Assembly: GCF_000346465.2 (NCBI RefSeq)
Contig: NC_034011.1
Location: 20,749,928 to 20,813,927 of the forward strand
Origin: Prunus persica
Lineage: Eukaryota; Streptophyta; Magnoliopsida; Rosales; Rosaceae
Reading direction: 5' to 3'
Length of the DNA: 64,000 nt
Within the stretch, counting starts at the first letter, position 1; the number at the start of each line of letters is the position of its first letter. Of the stretch, positions 23,522 through 36,464 are shown piece after piece. The notes under the pieces were generated by a model, which did not search any database, was not told where the DNA came from, and worked only from the letters and a program-made list of their open reading frames with translations. The position numbers and the translations under genes are program-made.

Positions 23522-24271
23522 TCAAGCTTCAATCTCAAACCTTGAACACTTGATAGAGCCCATGGACAAGTCGATTTCGATCAAGTTTTCTTCCTCATTC
23601 ATCTCATTGATCTCAGCTAAGAGCTCCAATAGAGTATGCTGTTGGAAAATGGACTGGTGTGACAAACCTGGCCTTTTCTGCTGCAGATTAAAGATTGACT
23701 CTTGTTCCTTATGACCAACATAGTATCCTCCCGGCAGGGCTATTTCGATGAGGCTATCCTCATCGGAGATAGAACCGTCTGAGCAATCCGGACTCTGAAC
23801 CGCGTTGTCTCCAAATGACCAGTCTACTTCAGATTCATCACTAGTTGACAAGTGATCAAGGCATTCTCTTTCTGATATCAAATCTGGTGAACATGGTGAT
23901 GCTCCTAAGTAATTATGAACAGGGTTCATACCTTCTTCTTGAGCTTCCTTCTTTTGTAAGGCCGCAGTTTCTTCCTCATCATGTTGTGTTCTTGATGCAT
24001 CTTCCAAGCAAGGAGAGAATGATTGGTCACACCTGATGAGAACCTTTTCTTCAACTAACTTCTCAAGCAGAACAGGTTTTTGCTTACAAAATGTGAAGAA
24101 AACAGTTGACAGAATCAATACCATTGATGTTAGGAAGATGGAGAAGAACCCAAAGCCCATTAATCCCATCAATATAAGAAATGGAGCAACAACTGCCATC
24201 CATGGTGGTGGGAACCTGAAGAACCACAAAGCAGTAGCCATTTGATCCTCAAGTATGTTTTTCAACTCCAT
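23522..24271 (-). CDS. Unrecognised plant membrane protein with acidic tail
   Basis: A single uninterrupted frame of 249 residues starts at the ATG at 24269-24271 (MELKNILEDQ). The frame is open a little further upstream but without an ATG, and a CAG acceptor-like site just before it suggests an intron in the leader. Residues about 25-62 form one long or two closely spaced membrane segments (VVAPFLILMGLMGFGFFSIF, then LTSMVLILSTVFF). The remainder is hydrophilic, rich in Glu, Asp and Ser. Near the C-terminus a short motif repeats: SLIEIALPGG and NLIEIDLSMG, which could be a binding motif. I do not recognise the family. Codon use and the long frame make it a credible gene. Confidence 0.75.
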   Translation of the reverse strand: MELKNILEDQMATALWFFRFPPPWMAVVAPFLILMGLMGFGFFSIFLTSMVLILSTVFFTFCKQKPVLLEKLVEEKVLIRCDQSFSPCLEDASRTQHDEEETAALQKKEAQEEGMNPVHNYLGASPCSPDLISERECLDHLSTSDESEVDWSFGDNAVQSPDCSDGSISDEDSLIEIALPGGYYVGHKEQESIFNLQQKRPGLSHQSIFQQHTLLELLAEINEMNEEENLIEIDLSMGSIKCSRFEIEA

Positions 24272-26400
24272 GAATTTCTGAAGCCTGAGCAAGTAATTAT
24301 TGAAAGAAAACCAATTAAGCTAAGTGGAGAGAAAAACTTTCCCTTTAGTTGGAACTTGGATTGCATGTACAGTAGATAAGTTGGTAGAGATGTACAGAAG
24401 AATACTGAGGGTAAATGATGGAACAAAAATTTATAGCAGAAAGCTGGTAGAGTGGCCTTTTCAACTCTAGAATAAGCAAAAAAATATAGCAGTCACAAAT
24501 CTATAGCACAAAATGAAGGATCTAGGATAGAGAGAATCTTTCAAGAACACACTTCACAATCTACAAATCTCCAGTGCTTTCCTTGCTCAAATATTTGAAT
24601 ATACTTCGAAACCAAAAAAAGGAAAGGCTTAGGTGGGATTTGAACAAGAAACTGCACTTGATATTAATAGTTGTATGAAAAAGGCATGAACAGCAAGGAA
24701 CCAGCTGCAGTAGGTAACTACATTAGTTTGCAAAGAAGAAGCAAGTAAGGTAAGGAGAAGAAGAAATACTACTTAATTTATTATAAAAATGGAGTTTTAC
24801 TGAAGAGGTGGTTGCTCTGATCACAAACTCACAGTTCCCAAGCCCCCATTACACCTAAAAAACTGGGTTTAAAAAAAAAAAACAATTAACACCAATCAGG
24901 TAGGTTTTACTCTGCAACTGATTCTCTTGAAAAACCCAAAACCCCTTGGTTTCCCTGTATTGGTTTACACTCTGAAAGCTTGGGAAATGAGAGAAACCAT
25001 GTGCACCCATCTGAGCTCACCACATGGCACTTTCCATCCAACTTCAATCCAACAAAAAGAAAGATAAATAAAAAACAGTGGACTAAGATTATTTATTCCT
25101 CCATTCATTCATATATCTTCGTCAATTCCAAGACTAATGTATATTAGAAGTACTGTACCTGACTTTCATCAAACATAATGCTTATTATCTCTCCTCTAAA
25201 CCAGCCACACCCATTAACAGAAATTTGTTTTCCTTCATGATCAGCTAGCTTGTTCAAACCAACTCAAAAGACCAACTTTTCAGCAGAAACCAAATTGCTT
25301 TCACAGTCTTCTGGGGCATCATCTTTGAAAGCTGCCATTTCTTTTGCAGCAAATTATGGGAAGAGTAGCTAGCATTCAAATTAAAGAGACCCTTCAGTCA
25401 AATTTTCCCTCTTGTGGCAATAACATCAAGCTTATGCATATGCAACATGCATTGATCACCTGGGTTGTGTAAGACAGACGATATACACCCTACAGAAAAC
25501 CATGCTCAATTATTTCAAAACCAAGTTCTTTGAAAATAAGCAGTGAGGGGATGAAGCAAACAAGACATGGGATCACTTACTCAGCCAAAGGAAAAAGGAA
25601 AAAAGTGGTCTACAGTTCTTAGTTGAGAACATTAAAAGAAGAAAAATGCTAAAATCACAGTGAAATCTTTTGAAATGAACCCCACTCTTGCTTGAACTAG
25701 TAAAAGTTTGGGACAATAGCCGTCTAGTTGGGAACCCACCATACTGTGCTTAGTTTCTTGGCAACAAAATGTGGGGCAAAAAAAAAAATTTCAAAAATTC
25801 AAAAAGAAGTATCAACTTGTAAATCATGAATATAGGTTATTTATCTTTGATTTTGATGGATGAACATCATAAGATGTTGACATTCTTGTGATGATGCGTG
25901 TGTATAGATATTAGCTTTATGAGTGTTAATCGTGATTCATACTTTTGTGTTTATTGGGGTTGTGGCACTAATGATGATTTATTCAAGTATGCTTTAACAT
26001 ATGGGCCATCTATGTGCCTCTACCAACCATGCATATATATATATATGCTTGCCTTGCCCCACTCCCCTATAATCCGGTGGGATATATGGCCTAGTCTTTC
26101 ATCCATGCCATGAAATCATGTCGAGGGGGTTGAAGACTTTTCACTTATATTCAAGCTTTTGCTCCCTTTGGGATCATTGAAAGCCTTTCACTTTGAGAAA
26201 TTAACATGAACATTATTACACTTAGTATGACAAAAATCAAATTGACTATGGTGTCAACAGATTTAGTGGGATTTGTCTAATGTGCATATACATGACTGCC
26301 GCGTAACTAATTGGTTAAACTTTTAATATGACACTTAACGTATCCTTCAATTCATTGGATAAACATTTTATATTATTAGATTGTTAATTATCTAATCAAG

Positions 26401-26470
26401 CGGTACGTAATAGAGCAGTTACCTCTACACCCGAAGCTCTGTGTTCGAATCTCATCTCTTCCAATATTTC
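26401..26470 (+). repeat. SINE-like tRNA-derived remnant
   Basis: An A-box-like TAGAGCAGTT at 26411 is followed 30 bases later by GTGTTCGAATC. The sequence between resembles the remnant at 13980-14018, pointing to one family. It cannot fold as a tRNA. Confidence 0.4.
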
Positions 26471-28049
26471 AATAACTACAAAGACAATTCTTTCATTAGT
26501 TTTTTTAAATCCATGAGCAGCCCATGCATCTCAAAAGACTTTCCTTCTCGGTATTTTTCCCATTGTGGACCACTTGAATAATTAATCTTCTCCCCAATCT
26601 TCCTTGCACGTCAAAATACCAACATGAATACCGTCCTCATGGGAAACAAGTAAAAGTAACATTGTGCAGCTGTCAAAGAAATTAACTAAGGCAACGAAGA
26701 TGATGCCACTTGTCGCCCATTTGCGTGTGGTAGCTCTACGATAAAGCAGTCTCTCACAGACATGAAACCCTAGTTCCCTAACTACAAGACATTGAGAAAC
26801 AACCTTGATATTGTTAATAATAACTTGGTTCAAAATGAAAATGTGTTTTGGGGTCTGAGAAGTTTTTGTCTTGACCAGATTGGTGTTGGAGATCTGTGTA
26901 ACTCAAGGAATGTTTGAGCTGTGAGAATGGAGGGGACCATATCTAAGACTCCATGAATGTTTCATCGTAATTGTACAATTTTTTGGATAACACAAATCGT
27001 GCTTTGAATCTAGAGCTACCTATAAACTGTTGGTACTAATTTAATTTACAGTGGTGGCCTAGTTTTTGGTTGCAGATTAAAAGTCAAAATTTTCAGTATG
27101 CATACGTTGAGTTTTATATGATTAACATATTAGTACTTGCTCTAGCGCAAATACAAACTAAATAAGGCAAGCCAGTTACAAACAAGTACTTCCATGGTAC
27201 AAAACATGAGGCTAAACATCAAAGGTCTTGGTTTCGAGTCCTAGCATTCATGTAAGTGTATGTGAGTTTAGTATATTATCATCTCTCTCAATAGGAAAGG
27301 TCCTAAAAAAAAACTTACGATTTCTTTTAACAACAAAAATATATTCAATAGTCAAAGTCCAAGACACTCTAACGCATTATTGACGCATAGTCCAAAACGC
27401 GTTAGCTTGAAAGTGTAAACAAATAGTGTAGTTATCTACAAATTTTTGCATTTTATGTTCACATTGAAATGTGTTATTCGATATATTGTGTTACGTAAGT
27501 CTGAAGTAATCTCTTGGAGATACTTTTGACAAAGAGTGCTTATATGTAAAAAATCGTTAGGTTTCTCAATGATCTTTATAGGGTTTCCTAGATCTATCAC
27601 TGTCCACCTCTTTAATGGTCCTTAAGCTATTTCTTGTAATTGCTCTATAACTCCCTAGGACCATTTTATTCGCTTTCAATTATGTAAAGTTTTTATTTTT
27701 ATACAAACAAAATGAGTGACTTATAAAGCGACTTTCAAGGGTCCAGCCCAGTTAACGTTCATGTAAATCAATTTGAACCTTAGATATATAAATGAAATAT
27801 CATTTTCGTTTTTCATGGCAATGAAAGTTGAAAACGATGATTCTTGCATTACATATATTTTTCATATAATTTTCATTTTTGTGTAGTACAGACAGGTTGC
27901 TGTCCTCCAATGGCCATATAGACACTGACCCAGGCAGCAGATTCTCTTATCGTGTCACATCTCCCACCTATGTGATGCCAACATTTAACTACCAACCTAT
28001 ATATATTTCTGTACTTTTTCTATATTTTCATTATAATAAAGATATTGTC

Positions 28050-28052
<3 letters not shown>

Positions 28053-28098
<46 letters not shown>
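28053..28098. repeat. CT microsatellite
   Basis: About 46 bp of uninterrupted TC dinucleotides. Confidence 0.95.
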
Positions 28099-28102
<4 letters not shown>

Positions 28103-30447
28103 CTTTTATATTTGCTTTCTTTTGCCAAGTATTCTCTGAGAGGGAAAAATCACTCTCATTAGATTCTTGCACTAATGCATTAATATGAGAGCCCAAATGA
28201 AATGATCCACAAAAGAAAGAGAGAGAGGAAATTAGCAAGACTAGGATTTATTAGCATCTGCAGCATTGCCTTTAGCTTGTTATATGATTGAGTGGATGAA
28301 CAGAAAGAGAGAGAGATGCCCACTTCCCAAATTCTATGATCTCATGTGTCTCTGGCTTCTTATATTATCTACATTGGAGGGTACTCAAAACCTGCTCAAC
28401 TTGCACCTAGCTATGATATAGTTGGCATATTCGATTTCATTGGTATATTTTATAAGCAAGTCTCACATGGAGAGATCTAAACTTTGGGACCCTTATAGCT
28501 AGGGAGGGCCTTTTATTTTGTTTGTTTGTTTTTCCATGTAGAGTGGAGTACTCCATGAAGGATCTAGCTACTAGTTGTATATATATACATAGATGGCTGA
28601 ACTAGCCAAAAGCAGCCTAACCATGCCAAATTTTCAAGACTTTCTTGTGATGATTTGATTTCTCACCACTATATTGAAAAACCAAAGTTATGATGAGTAA
28701 GTTGATTTGTATAAGGTGTTAGATTAATTCATGATTGCAATGAGTTTACTAAACAACATCGTTCAAGAGTGACTAGTTCGTTAATGCTGAATTAATCAAT
28801 TATCCATGTGCATGTTGACAACTAATATAGTCAAAATTTTGATTATGATTTGTTTAACTTAACCCTATACTTCAAACAATGCCTAGGAGAGAATTGTCAC
28901 CATCCAAAAGTGGTTTGATAGAGCCAATGGGAAAGTAAGCATGTTTTTGCCTAAACACAAAGTTAATCAGTAATTAACTGAATAATAATGTTAATGGGGT
29001 GTTCCAAATGGCCTCAACTACATAAGACAAAGGGGTTTGAAACTCGAAGGCAACTTTTTATTGTGCTTTGCTTGAGAGGCAGAATAGGGTTTAGACTTGG
29101 CTTTACTTTGTTAATTAAAGGTTTAGGTTTGTTTTGATGCTAATATCTCTCCATCAACACGCAGGACATTGTCAATGTCGCTTGCACAAGAATAAAGCTC
29201 AATTTTAAATGACACTGATCGAGCAAAAGAGAAAGAATGAATTCTCAATGGATGCTTTTCTTGCATTTTAATTCTAACAGAATATTTTAATATGCAATAT
29301 GTTATTAACATATATTAATAAATAAATCAATAACAACATACTTGGTTTGTTTCTAGCCAGTCTAGTTGAACTAAAATATATACAAATTACGTACAAATTA
29401 TTGTATTTTTATTTTGATATTGTACTTATGTTGAAAACTATGAAACATGTTTCGTATTTTAAATACATCGTATTTTGATATCATATTTTAAAAAAGTCAT
29501 CGTACACTTCTCTTTATAAAGTGATATCATATTTTTTAAAAGTTATCGTGCACTTCTGGTCGTGAAGTTTATTTTTTATATATTTATGAGAAATATGTCC
29601 ATAACGATTCTCTTTAAGCAAATACAATTACAAATACAATCCACAAGAAGGAGTAAGAAATCAAAATATGGAAAATTCAACAAACAGCTTTTGCTTTATG
29701 ATGTGGCTTTCTCGGCACTCTTTGAATGAAGATTTTAGGGGTCCATACAAGAAAAGAGTCTTATTCCAGTACTGCCATGCTCAGGCTAGTGAATTTGAGG
29801 CCTAAAACTGTAAAATCAAAACCAACTGGCTAACTCACTGCAGTGAGGTGGCAGGCTGGAATTGGTTGCTGCATCAAGTTGTAGCAACAACTGAGGAAAC
29901 AGAGCGTAAAAATGACACAAGCCACAACACAACACAAGGCAACCTTCTGCTTTGAAACAGACACCATTATTAGTCCACCGTAGGATCTTCCAAACTCATT
30001 GGAGAATCAAATTCACTGTTCCTTAAGCACAGTTGCCTTTTCAGCACTGAGCCAGTTATTTGAGAGAGAGAACTACTTGTGCTGTCCATTTACACAGAAA
30101 AAGAAAAATTCAAAGGGCAAAAAAGAAAGTCTATAAGTGAAGGTGCAAAAATAATGCTACCTTTCCTTCAGTCAATTCCTGGTTGGGTTTCTTGTGTGTT
30201 TGCAATCTGTTCACAGAGATGGGTATGTCATCAATCAAAAACCTAAGTTAGTCACTTGGGTCTTTTGCTTTTTCTGTTTTTGGGTTTGTTCTTGTGTCTG
30301 TTTTTTTGCCTTTTCAATTCTTCATCAAGGAAGATTTATTTATTTTTTCTCCTTTCTTTCTCTGTTTTTCCCCTTTGATTTTTTTTTTTCTGTTACAATT
30401 ATAAGAATATAAATCAGATTATAATTGGGTTTCCTTTGTTTTCAGTA

Positions 30448-33197
30448 ATGGGTAATGCCAGTGGTAGAAAAGATGGAGAAGGCCCTTCTGAAGTTGACAA
30501 CTTTCATGAGTATGATGGATATGTAGAACCCATGGCTCACTCTCCTCCCCATAGCCCCAGAGCTTTCCACCCATCTCTCTTCTTCACTTCACAAGTGAGT
30601 TCTTTTCTGTGTTTTTCTATTTTTTTTTTCAAGAATATCATGTGTGTATGCTTTTTCTTTGTTGACAGAAGAGAAGTTTGAAGAAGAGTTCCTCAAAAAG
30701 GCATCTCTCTTACTTGTTTATTTGGATTAATAATTGTAATTTGACAAGAAGACTGTAAAGGGGTGAAAGTTGTTTGCTTTAGTTCAGTGCAATTTTACCT
30801 GTTTATGAAAGAAATGTGGCATCATGTGATTGTGTTGAGTTATTGTTAGTTTCTTTGTGCTGTTTTGTCTCTTGACAATCATTTCTTTGATTATTCAAGC
30901 AATGGGGTGAGCCTAATTGTCAAAAGATAACTAGTAAAAACTACATGTGATATCTGTTGACATTCTACCTTAACTTTGAAGATGAATCCAGTCAATACTT
31001 GTTTGATAAAAGTCCAAATGCTATACACCTATTGGTTTCAAGAAAAATGTATCCTTCTGCTAAGGTTCTTCTCTCTGGTTTTCTAATTGAATTTGTCAGA
31101 TTTCAGATTTTTATCTTTGCACTAGGATTGATGTGGTGCATAAAAGGCAAAAGAAAGTTTCCCTTGCATATTAGAGCTATCACTTAGATTTATGTTCTGC
31201 AAAATCTCTAAATTTTTATCTACATTTTCAGAATCCTGGGGACCCCTTACCAAGACCTCCTGAGGCATTATCACAACATTCAGTTTATAATGAATATGTA
31301 CACAACGAGAAATTGATACGGGCAAAGATATCATGGAACCATGGTGGTAGGCAAGTTGCTATCACAGGATCATGGGACAATTGGGAGACCAGGTACTAAG
31401 TTACATAGCGGTTTCATCATTAAATTTCCAACTTCATTTTCTGTTTTTGACATAATCATGATTTGATATGAATAACTTTCACCTCCTATCAGTGAACTCA
31501 TGCAGAGTATTGGCACAGATTTCGTTATCTTAAAGTTGCTTCCATCAGGTCTCTACCAGTACCGCTTCATTGTTGACGGGTGTTTTAGATGTGCTGCAGA
31601 CTTGCCATGGGTCTATGATAATTCAGGGAGTGCCTATAATGTTTTGGACTTGCAGGTAATAAATATAATGACTTCTAATGGCTGGTCTATAAATGAAAAA
31701 CTGTTCTGTTCCTTGTACTAGGCCTCTTGCTCCCTTTCTTTTTCATTATATGTAAGGGTTTATCTTGCACTTAGGTTAAATATGATGTACTTTTGGGATG
31801 AAGGTCAAGTTTAGTTGAGTGGAGATCAGTTTACATATCAAGTATTATCAGGAAAAGTCTTAGGAGTATAGAACCAATCTGTCTCACCTGCACTCACCCT
31901 CTTACACAAAACGCCTAAGACAAGGTTACCTAAACTTGATTTCAACATTTTATTTGGCAAAATATCAACTTTACTAGCAAGCAAACTGAATGTTCTGTAT
32001 CACATCACAGTATTGGGTTCTTTTTACTTGCATTGCAGGATCAGCTTATGAGTAAGGACCTAACCTCGGATAATCTCGGTCTGTGTTTGAACTCGTAAAT
32101 CAACCAGAGTTTGCTTGAGATTGTTAATTGGAACTTTAAAACCAAAATATGAATGGGACCTTAAATTGTCCCCAAGTCTCCAAGTACTAATATGATATGT
32201 ACATAACTTTCCAATCATATTTGGCCCATCCAATTGCTTAGGACATTTCAGTGCATTGTGAATCCGTCTTGCTGATAACCTTCCTTCTGCACTTAGCAGA
32301 GGAATCTGTGTAATATTGCTCTGCATCATATTGGAGTTTTCTTGTTAGTTGTTTCTGTCTTTGCACATTATATTATACACCAGTGGATTATAGGAATTGA
32401 GGAAGTCATCATATTTACTTCCTCTTAAAGCTCTTGTTAACACAGCTTTCCTTTCCTAGCACACACGGAAGTCAACCACACAAAATCCTCCTAGCAATTA
32501 GCTTTCCTGATGTAAATCGGATTGTATTTATGTCTATATTATTTCTTACCTCAAGTAGACTTCCTGTCCATGGTAACATATTCTCTACAGCTCTTTTCTG
32601 AGCTAAGGAGCTAAAAGAAGAAAACTTGGAAACTAAGCATAAGTGAAAAGGGCATGAAAGAAACCTATCCTCTATTAGTTTACTCTCCAAACAAGTCAAA
32701 ATAAAAGAGATGTTGCAAGTTGCATGAGTTACACTAATTTTGAGGTAACCGACATCTTATGGCTTGACAGTTGAAAATCATAGATTATCATATTTGGAGA
32801 AATTATTCATGTTGTCAGTTTAATGCTGCTTCAGCCGATTTCACTCTCAAAATGCATTATGCAGGAATGTGTTTCAGATTTGCGTGAGCGTCTCGCAAAG
32901 TTCGAATCTCCTCCATCCCCACCTTCAAGCTACGATAACAGGCACTTAAGTGAAGATGATTTCAGTAAACCTCCGCCAGAAGTACCCCCACAGCTCCAAG
33001 AAGCATTTTTGAACAAGCCACCCTCCTCAAATGGTGGTGACCAGCCATTGCCAAAGCCTCATCATTCACAATTGAACCATTTGCACATCCAGAACCATGT
33101 TGGTGGCAAGTTTTTTGCACTCAGCTCTACACATAGGTTTCGTCAAAAACTTGTTACGGCGGTATTATACAAGCCATTGAGAAGAGCAAATCATTAG
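30448..33197 (+). CDS. KINB2: SnRK1 regulatory beta subunit (AKINbeta), four coding exons
   Basis: Exons 30448-30594, 31232-31392, 31493-31655 and 32865-33197 join to 267 residues. The protein begins MGNASGRK, with Gly2 suited to N-myristoylation as in KINbeta1 and KINbeta2. The SPPHSPRA phrase resembles KINbeta2. The carbohydrate-binding/AMPK1 module (about residues 80-155) contains ITGSWDNW and [14 protein letters not shown]. The C-terminal association (ASC) domain starts near [13 protein letters not shown] and ends STHRF...[10 protein letters not shown]. It should scaffold the SnRK1 kinase with the gamma subunit and place it at membranes, linking energy status to metabolism. The linker before the CBM is shorter and diverges from the Arabidopsis proteins ([11 protein letters not shown] in place of the usual EQGIPTMITW), so this may be a divergent paralogue. 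Confidence 0.9.
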
Positions 33198-33725
33198 TTC
33201 TTTTTATCTTATTATGGGATGGGAGTAGAGAATATTTTATAGATGTAATATTGATTAGAGGATTGTAATGATTCAGTAGGTTGAGAAAGCGGTTAATGTA
33301 GGCAAAACTGTGAAAATTGGATTGTTTGCCAAATATATTTCAAGTACTTCAATTTGGATATGATCATGTCCCCTTTCATAAATTATTTTGAGCTTCTGAT
33401 TTCATTAAGTTTGTTAGCTGAGATACCCTGTGAAGACCAAAAATTAAAAAAACAACACTGCCCATTGCCAATAGGGAAAAAGAAAAAGGTTTTTCTTTCC
33501 TTTCACAAACACTGTGGTGCCTTCTTAACCATAGCCAAGAAAAGTAACAAGAGGACCCAATTGTGATCAATATATCTGAGAAACGCATAACATGTATCAA
33601 ACAAATTGGTGAAAAAACTAGCATTTGAGAAGAACTCAAATGGTAGAACTAAGGTGTAATGAACTGAATAATATTATAAACTCATGTGTTGTTGCTGCTG
33701 CTCCCCAAGCTGCAATTGCAGCCAA

Positions 33726-34368
33726 TCATCGAACCGGCACCTTAACCCAACCATTAGCAAAAGCAATGGCTAAGATTACAAAAGGAGTGGACATGCCAAA
33801 TATGATGATGTAAGGAAGGGGGGTCATCATGGGATTTTCCCCTTCCCTTTCGCCTGCTGTTTGCCAGTACCTGCAAAATTGCAAATGGTAAATTCCTTAT
33901 GCTATTTGAATCACTCCCTTGACATTTTTTTTGTTTTTTATCAACACTTTCTTAAGAAGGTGACCATAGATAAACTGTTAACTGATAAAGAGGGGAAAAC
34001 GTACTGCTCTGGCTCTTGTTCTCTAGTTATAAACTTTTTCTTCCCTTCCTTTTTTATTTCTCCATCTCCACCACCTAAAAGCATTAGAAGAAATCTTCTC
34101 AAGTTATCATCTCCGTCTCACTTGGGACAAACATTTGTAAAAAAACCAAGCAATAACAAGAAAATTTATGAGATTTACATCATTTACATTCAAATGCAGG
34201 AATAGAAAAGAAAAAAAGAACTCTTTTACCCAATTCTGCATGAATCTTGAAATTGTGTGCCCTCCTCTTTGGTGAAATGGAAGTGAAAGAAGGAGGATAT
34301 AGCAGTGATGGGCTAGAGGAGGCTAGAAATGTTGTGGTGGGAGAAGAGAAGGCCAACTTGGCTGCCAT
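33726..34368 (-). CDS. 117-residue chloroplast-targeted single-span membrane protein, three exons
   Basis: Exons on the minus strand: 34368-34230 (139 nt), 34074-34005 (70 nt) and 33870-33726 (145 nt). All introns are GT-AG and the phases fit only when the 70-nt middle exon is included; joining exon 1 straight to exon 3 runs into a stop. The N-terminus (MAAKLAFSSPTTTFLASSSP) is a typical chloroplast transit peptide. A basic and acidic middle (KKEGKKKFITREQEPEQYW) is followed by GEREGENP and one hydrophobic helix (about 90-107, YIIIFGMSTPFVILAIAF), ending GWVKVPVR. This is the build of small thylakoid or envelope subunits. I do not recognise the family by name. It is convergent with the SnRK1-beta gene, with 528 bp between the two stop codons. 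Confidence 0.8.
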
Positions 34369-34585
34369 TTTTATGAGAAGTTTGATCTTTGTTTGCCCAT
34401 CTCGTGAGAATCACATATATGTCACTGGTTTTGGATATGGTTGTGGTTACAGTGGAGACAGACTAACCTTATCTAACCCACATATATGACCAACGTAACT
34501 GACCCCTTTTTTTCCGTCTGTTTTTTTTTTTTGGTGGTGTTGGGTGATTTTTCCGTTCTCCTTTCCTTTTTATCTTTTAATACTT

Positions 34586-35057
34586 TTTAAGGAGATTCAC
34601 TATTATACTCAATATAGGAGCTCAAATTATAAAAAATACTCTATATGAAATGGACTTTGGAAACACACCCAAATTTTATTTACAACATAACAAAAAAAAC
34701 TTTTAACTTCTTTTAAATTACAAAACTGTCATTAATTTCTTAAAAGAAACAACCTCAAAATCTCATAAAAAAGCCCAAAACACTCAATAAGGTATCAAAA
34801 TAATTTAATAATCAAAATTAAATTCAATAGGGTCAACTGTCATTTTGTGGGTTTTTTGGGATTTGTTTATAAAAATTAAATGGTAGGATTTATCTATATT
34901 ATTAGTGCTAAGAATGAGATTTTAACTAAAAAAATAGGGAGCATGATTGTAGATGCTCTAAAGTCTATTTCATGTAGGTTTTTTTGTTTTGATTTTATTT
35001 TTTATAAATAATTTGGACCCCTATATTGGGCATAATATAATAGTGAAACTCCCTAAA
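34586..35057. mobile_element. 472-bp MITE with long inverted repeats
   Basis: The left end TTTAAGGAGATTCACTATTA and the right end match as inverted repeats for about 40 bp (CAATATAGG and CAAATTAT are shared inside). AATACTT occurs on both flanks (34579-34585 and 35058-35064), a 7-bp duplication. The interior is AT-rich and non-coding. The superfamily is not certain. Confidence 0.7.
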
Positions 35058-35064
35058 AATACTT

Positions 35065-36081
35065 CCCTCCGTACCAAGTAAGTAAGAGTTTTTACATTCC
35101 TACCAATAGCATTGTGATATGTGTGCATAAGTTTTTCATTTTGTGTTTTTGATAAATTATTTTTGCATATATGTCAAACTGTGATTCACTTGAAAGATGA
35201 GTATCTCCTTACGAGTAATGATTCAAGTAGTATCCTATTTACATAAAAGCAAGGCTTGGCTGCTTAAAATTAAGGAGGAGCTCCTCCATAAAATCAGTGG
35301 GGTTTTGACACTTGTTAGATTCTAGAAACATTGACAAAGTTTCAACAAAAAAGAAAATTTTAAAAAATTGACACGTGACAAAACCACATAAGTTGTAAGA
35401 AGAAGCTCCTCCTCAATTTTAGGGAGCCAAACTTTTTCCTTTACATAATTTACTAAAAAAGCACCCCAAGCCTTGGACCAACTAACTGGAAATTCATTTT
35501 TGAAAAAAAAGAAAAAAAGTATTGGGTTCAAATACATGATGTATGAATGTGAATTTGATAATCAAGAGGCTCTCACAACTCTACTCCATCAGTTATTTAT
35601 TTATTTTTCATTTAAGTAACTTGTTTCGCATATATTTGGCACATCAATTCAATGGTGCTGGCTGAGTGTTTTCGTATTGTAAGTTTACCAATTTGCCCAT
35701 TGCACTTAAGCCCGCGTTTTTACCGTGCTTTTAATTTTGACGTCAAAAAGTCAACTATTTATTTGTTGCAACAGTGAGGGCTTTCAAAGTTATAAAATAT
35801 TGCTATATGGAACCAATATCCAATATCCACGAGCAAAGTTTTAGCCAATTTTCAGAGAAATTAGTAGGTTGTGTCGAATTACCAGTAACTTAGAGAAACT
35901 TTGCTTAGTTAGAGTCTCCTCAATGGTTTTTGTTTTTGTTTTTGTTTTTGTTGGTTTTTGTGTGTGTCTGAATTCAATGGGTTTAATCCAAGAAAAAATA
36001 ATATGGTGGGCTGCAGGTAGAAAAAAAAAGATCTTTTGCTATTAAAAATTATACTTATTGATGCATTCTGGCAAAATGCTA
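35065..36081. other. Intergenic spacer, no gene seen
   Basis: AT-rich sequence with short low-complexity runs, including repeated TTTTTG near 35930-35955. No gene or bounded element was supported. Confidence 0.5.
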
Positions 36082-36090
36082 TTTATTTAT

Positions 36091-36464
36091 GGGTCATGCT
36101 AGGGAGACCAACTTTAGATACCAACTTGTGTACCAACTCTCTAATAGAGTGTGGGACCCTCCACATCGGCAGTCTGGTTTTNNNNNNNNNNNNNNNNNNN
36201 NNNNNNNNNNNNNNNNNNNNNNNNNNNNNNNNNNNNNNNNNNNNNNNNNNNNNNNNNNNNNNNNNNNNNNNNNNNNNNNNNCCTCTCCGCCTTCAATTTT
36301 TATTTTCCTTCCTAAAGGATAAATTCTTGGGATGCCCCAACAGTTGAAAACTTCTGTCATAACTCTTTTATATCGAGTTCCAATCATAGGATTTTGGGTC
36401 CCCACCTATCTTAGAGAGTTGGTACACAAGTTGGTATCTAAAGTTGGTCTCCCTAGCATTTTCC
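36091..36464. mobile_element. MITE with 9-bp target duplication, interrupted by the assembly gap
   Basis: Inverted termini of about 45 bp contain ATGCTAGGGAGACCAACTTT and its inverse. TTTATTTAT flanks both sides (36082-36090 and 36465-36473). The 9-bp duplication suggests the Mutator superfamily. The 100-N gap lies inside, so the true length is unknown. Confidence 0.82.
36182..36281. other. Assembly gap of 100 N
   Basis: Exactly 100 N, the usual placeholder for a gap of unknown size. It falls inside the fold-back element above. Confidence 1.

Larger units (their letters stand above)
24272..30447. other. Large gene-poor spacer, about 6.2 kb
   Basis: The left part should hold the leader and promoter of the minus-strand membrane protein gene. 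The right 250 bases precede the SnRK1-beta start. Between them I see a SINE-like B-box at 26441-26451, a B-box-like GGTTTCGAGTCC near 27230-27241, and a CT microsatellite. ORFs in this stretch are short and lack motifs. Confidence 0.5.

Noticed and set aside
26582..26833. 83-codon minus-strand ORF
   Set aside because: No motif, no splice context and no supporting neighbour in a gene-poor, SINE-bearing spacer.
36036..36405. ORFs spanning the N gap
   Set aside because: They exist only because N is read through; the flanks are MITE arms.
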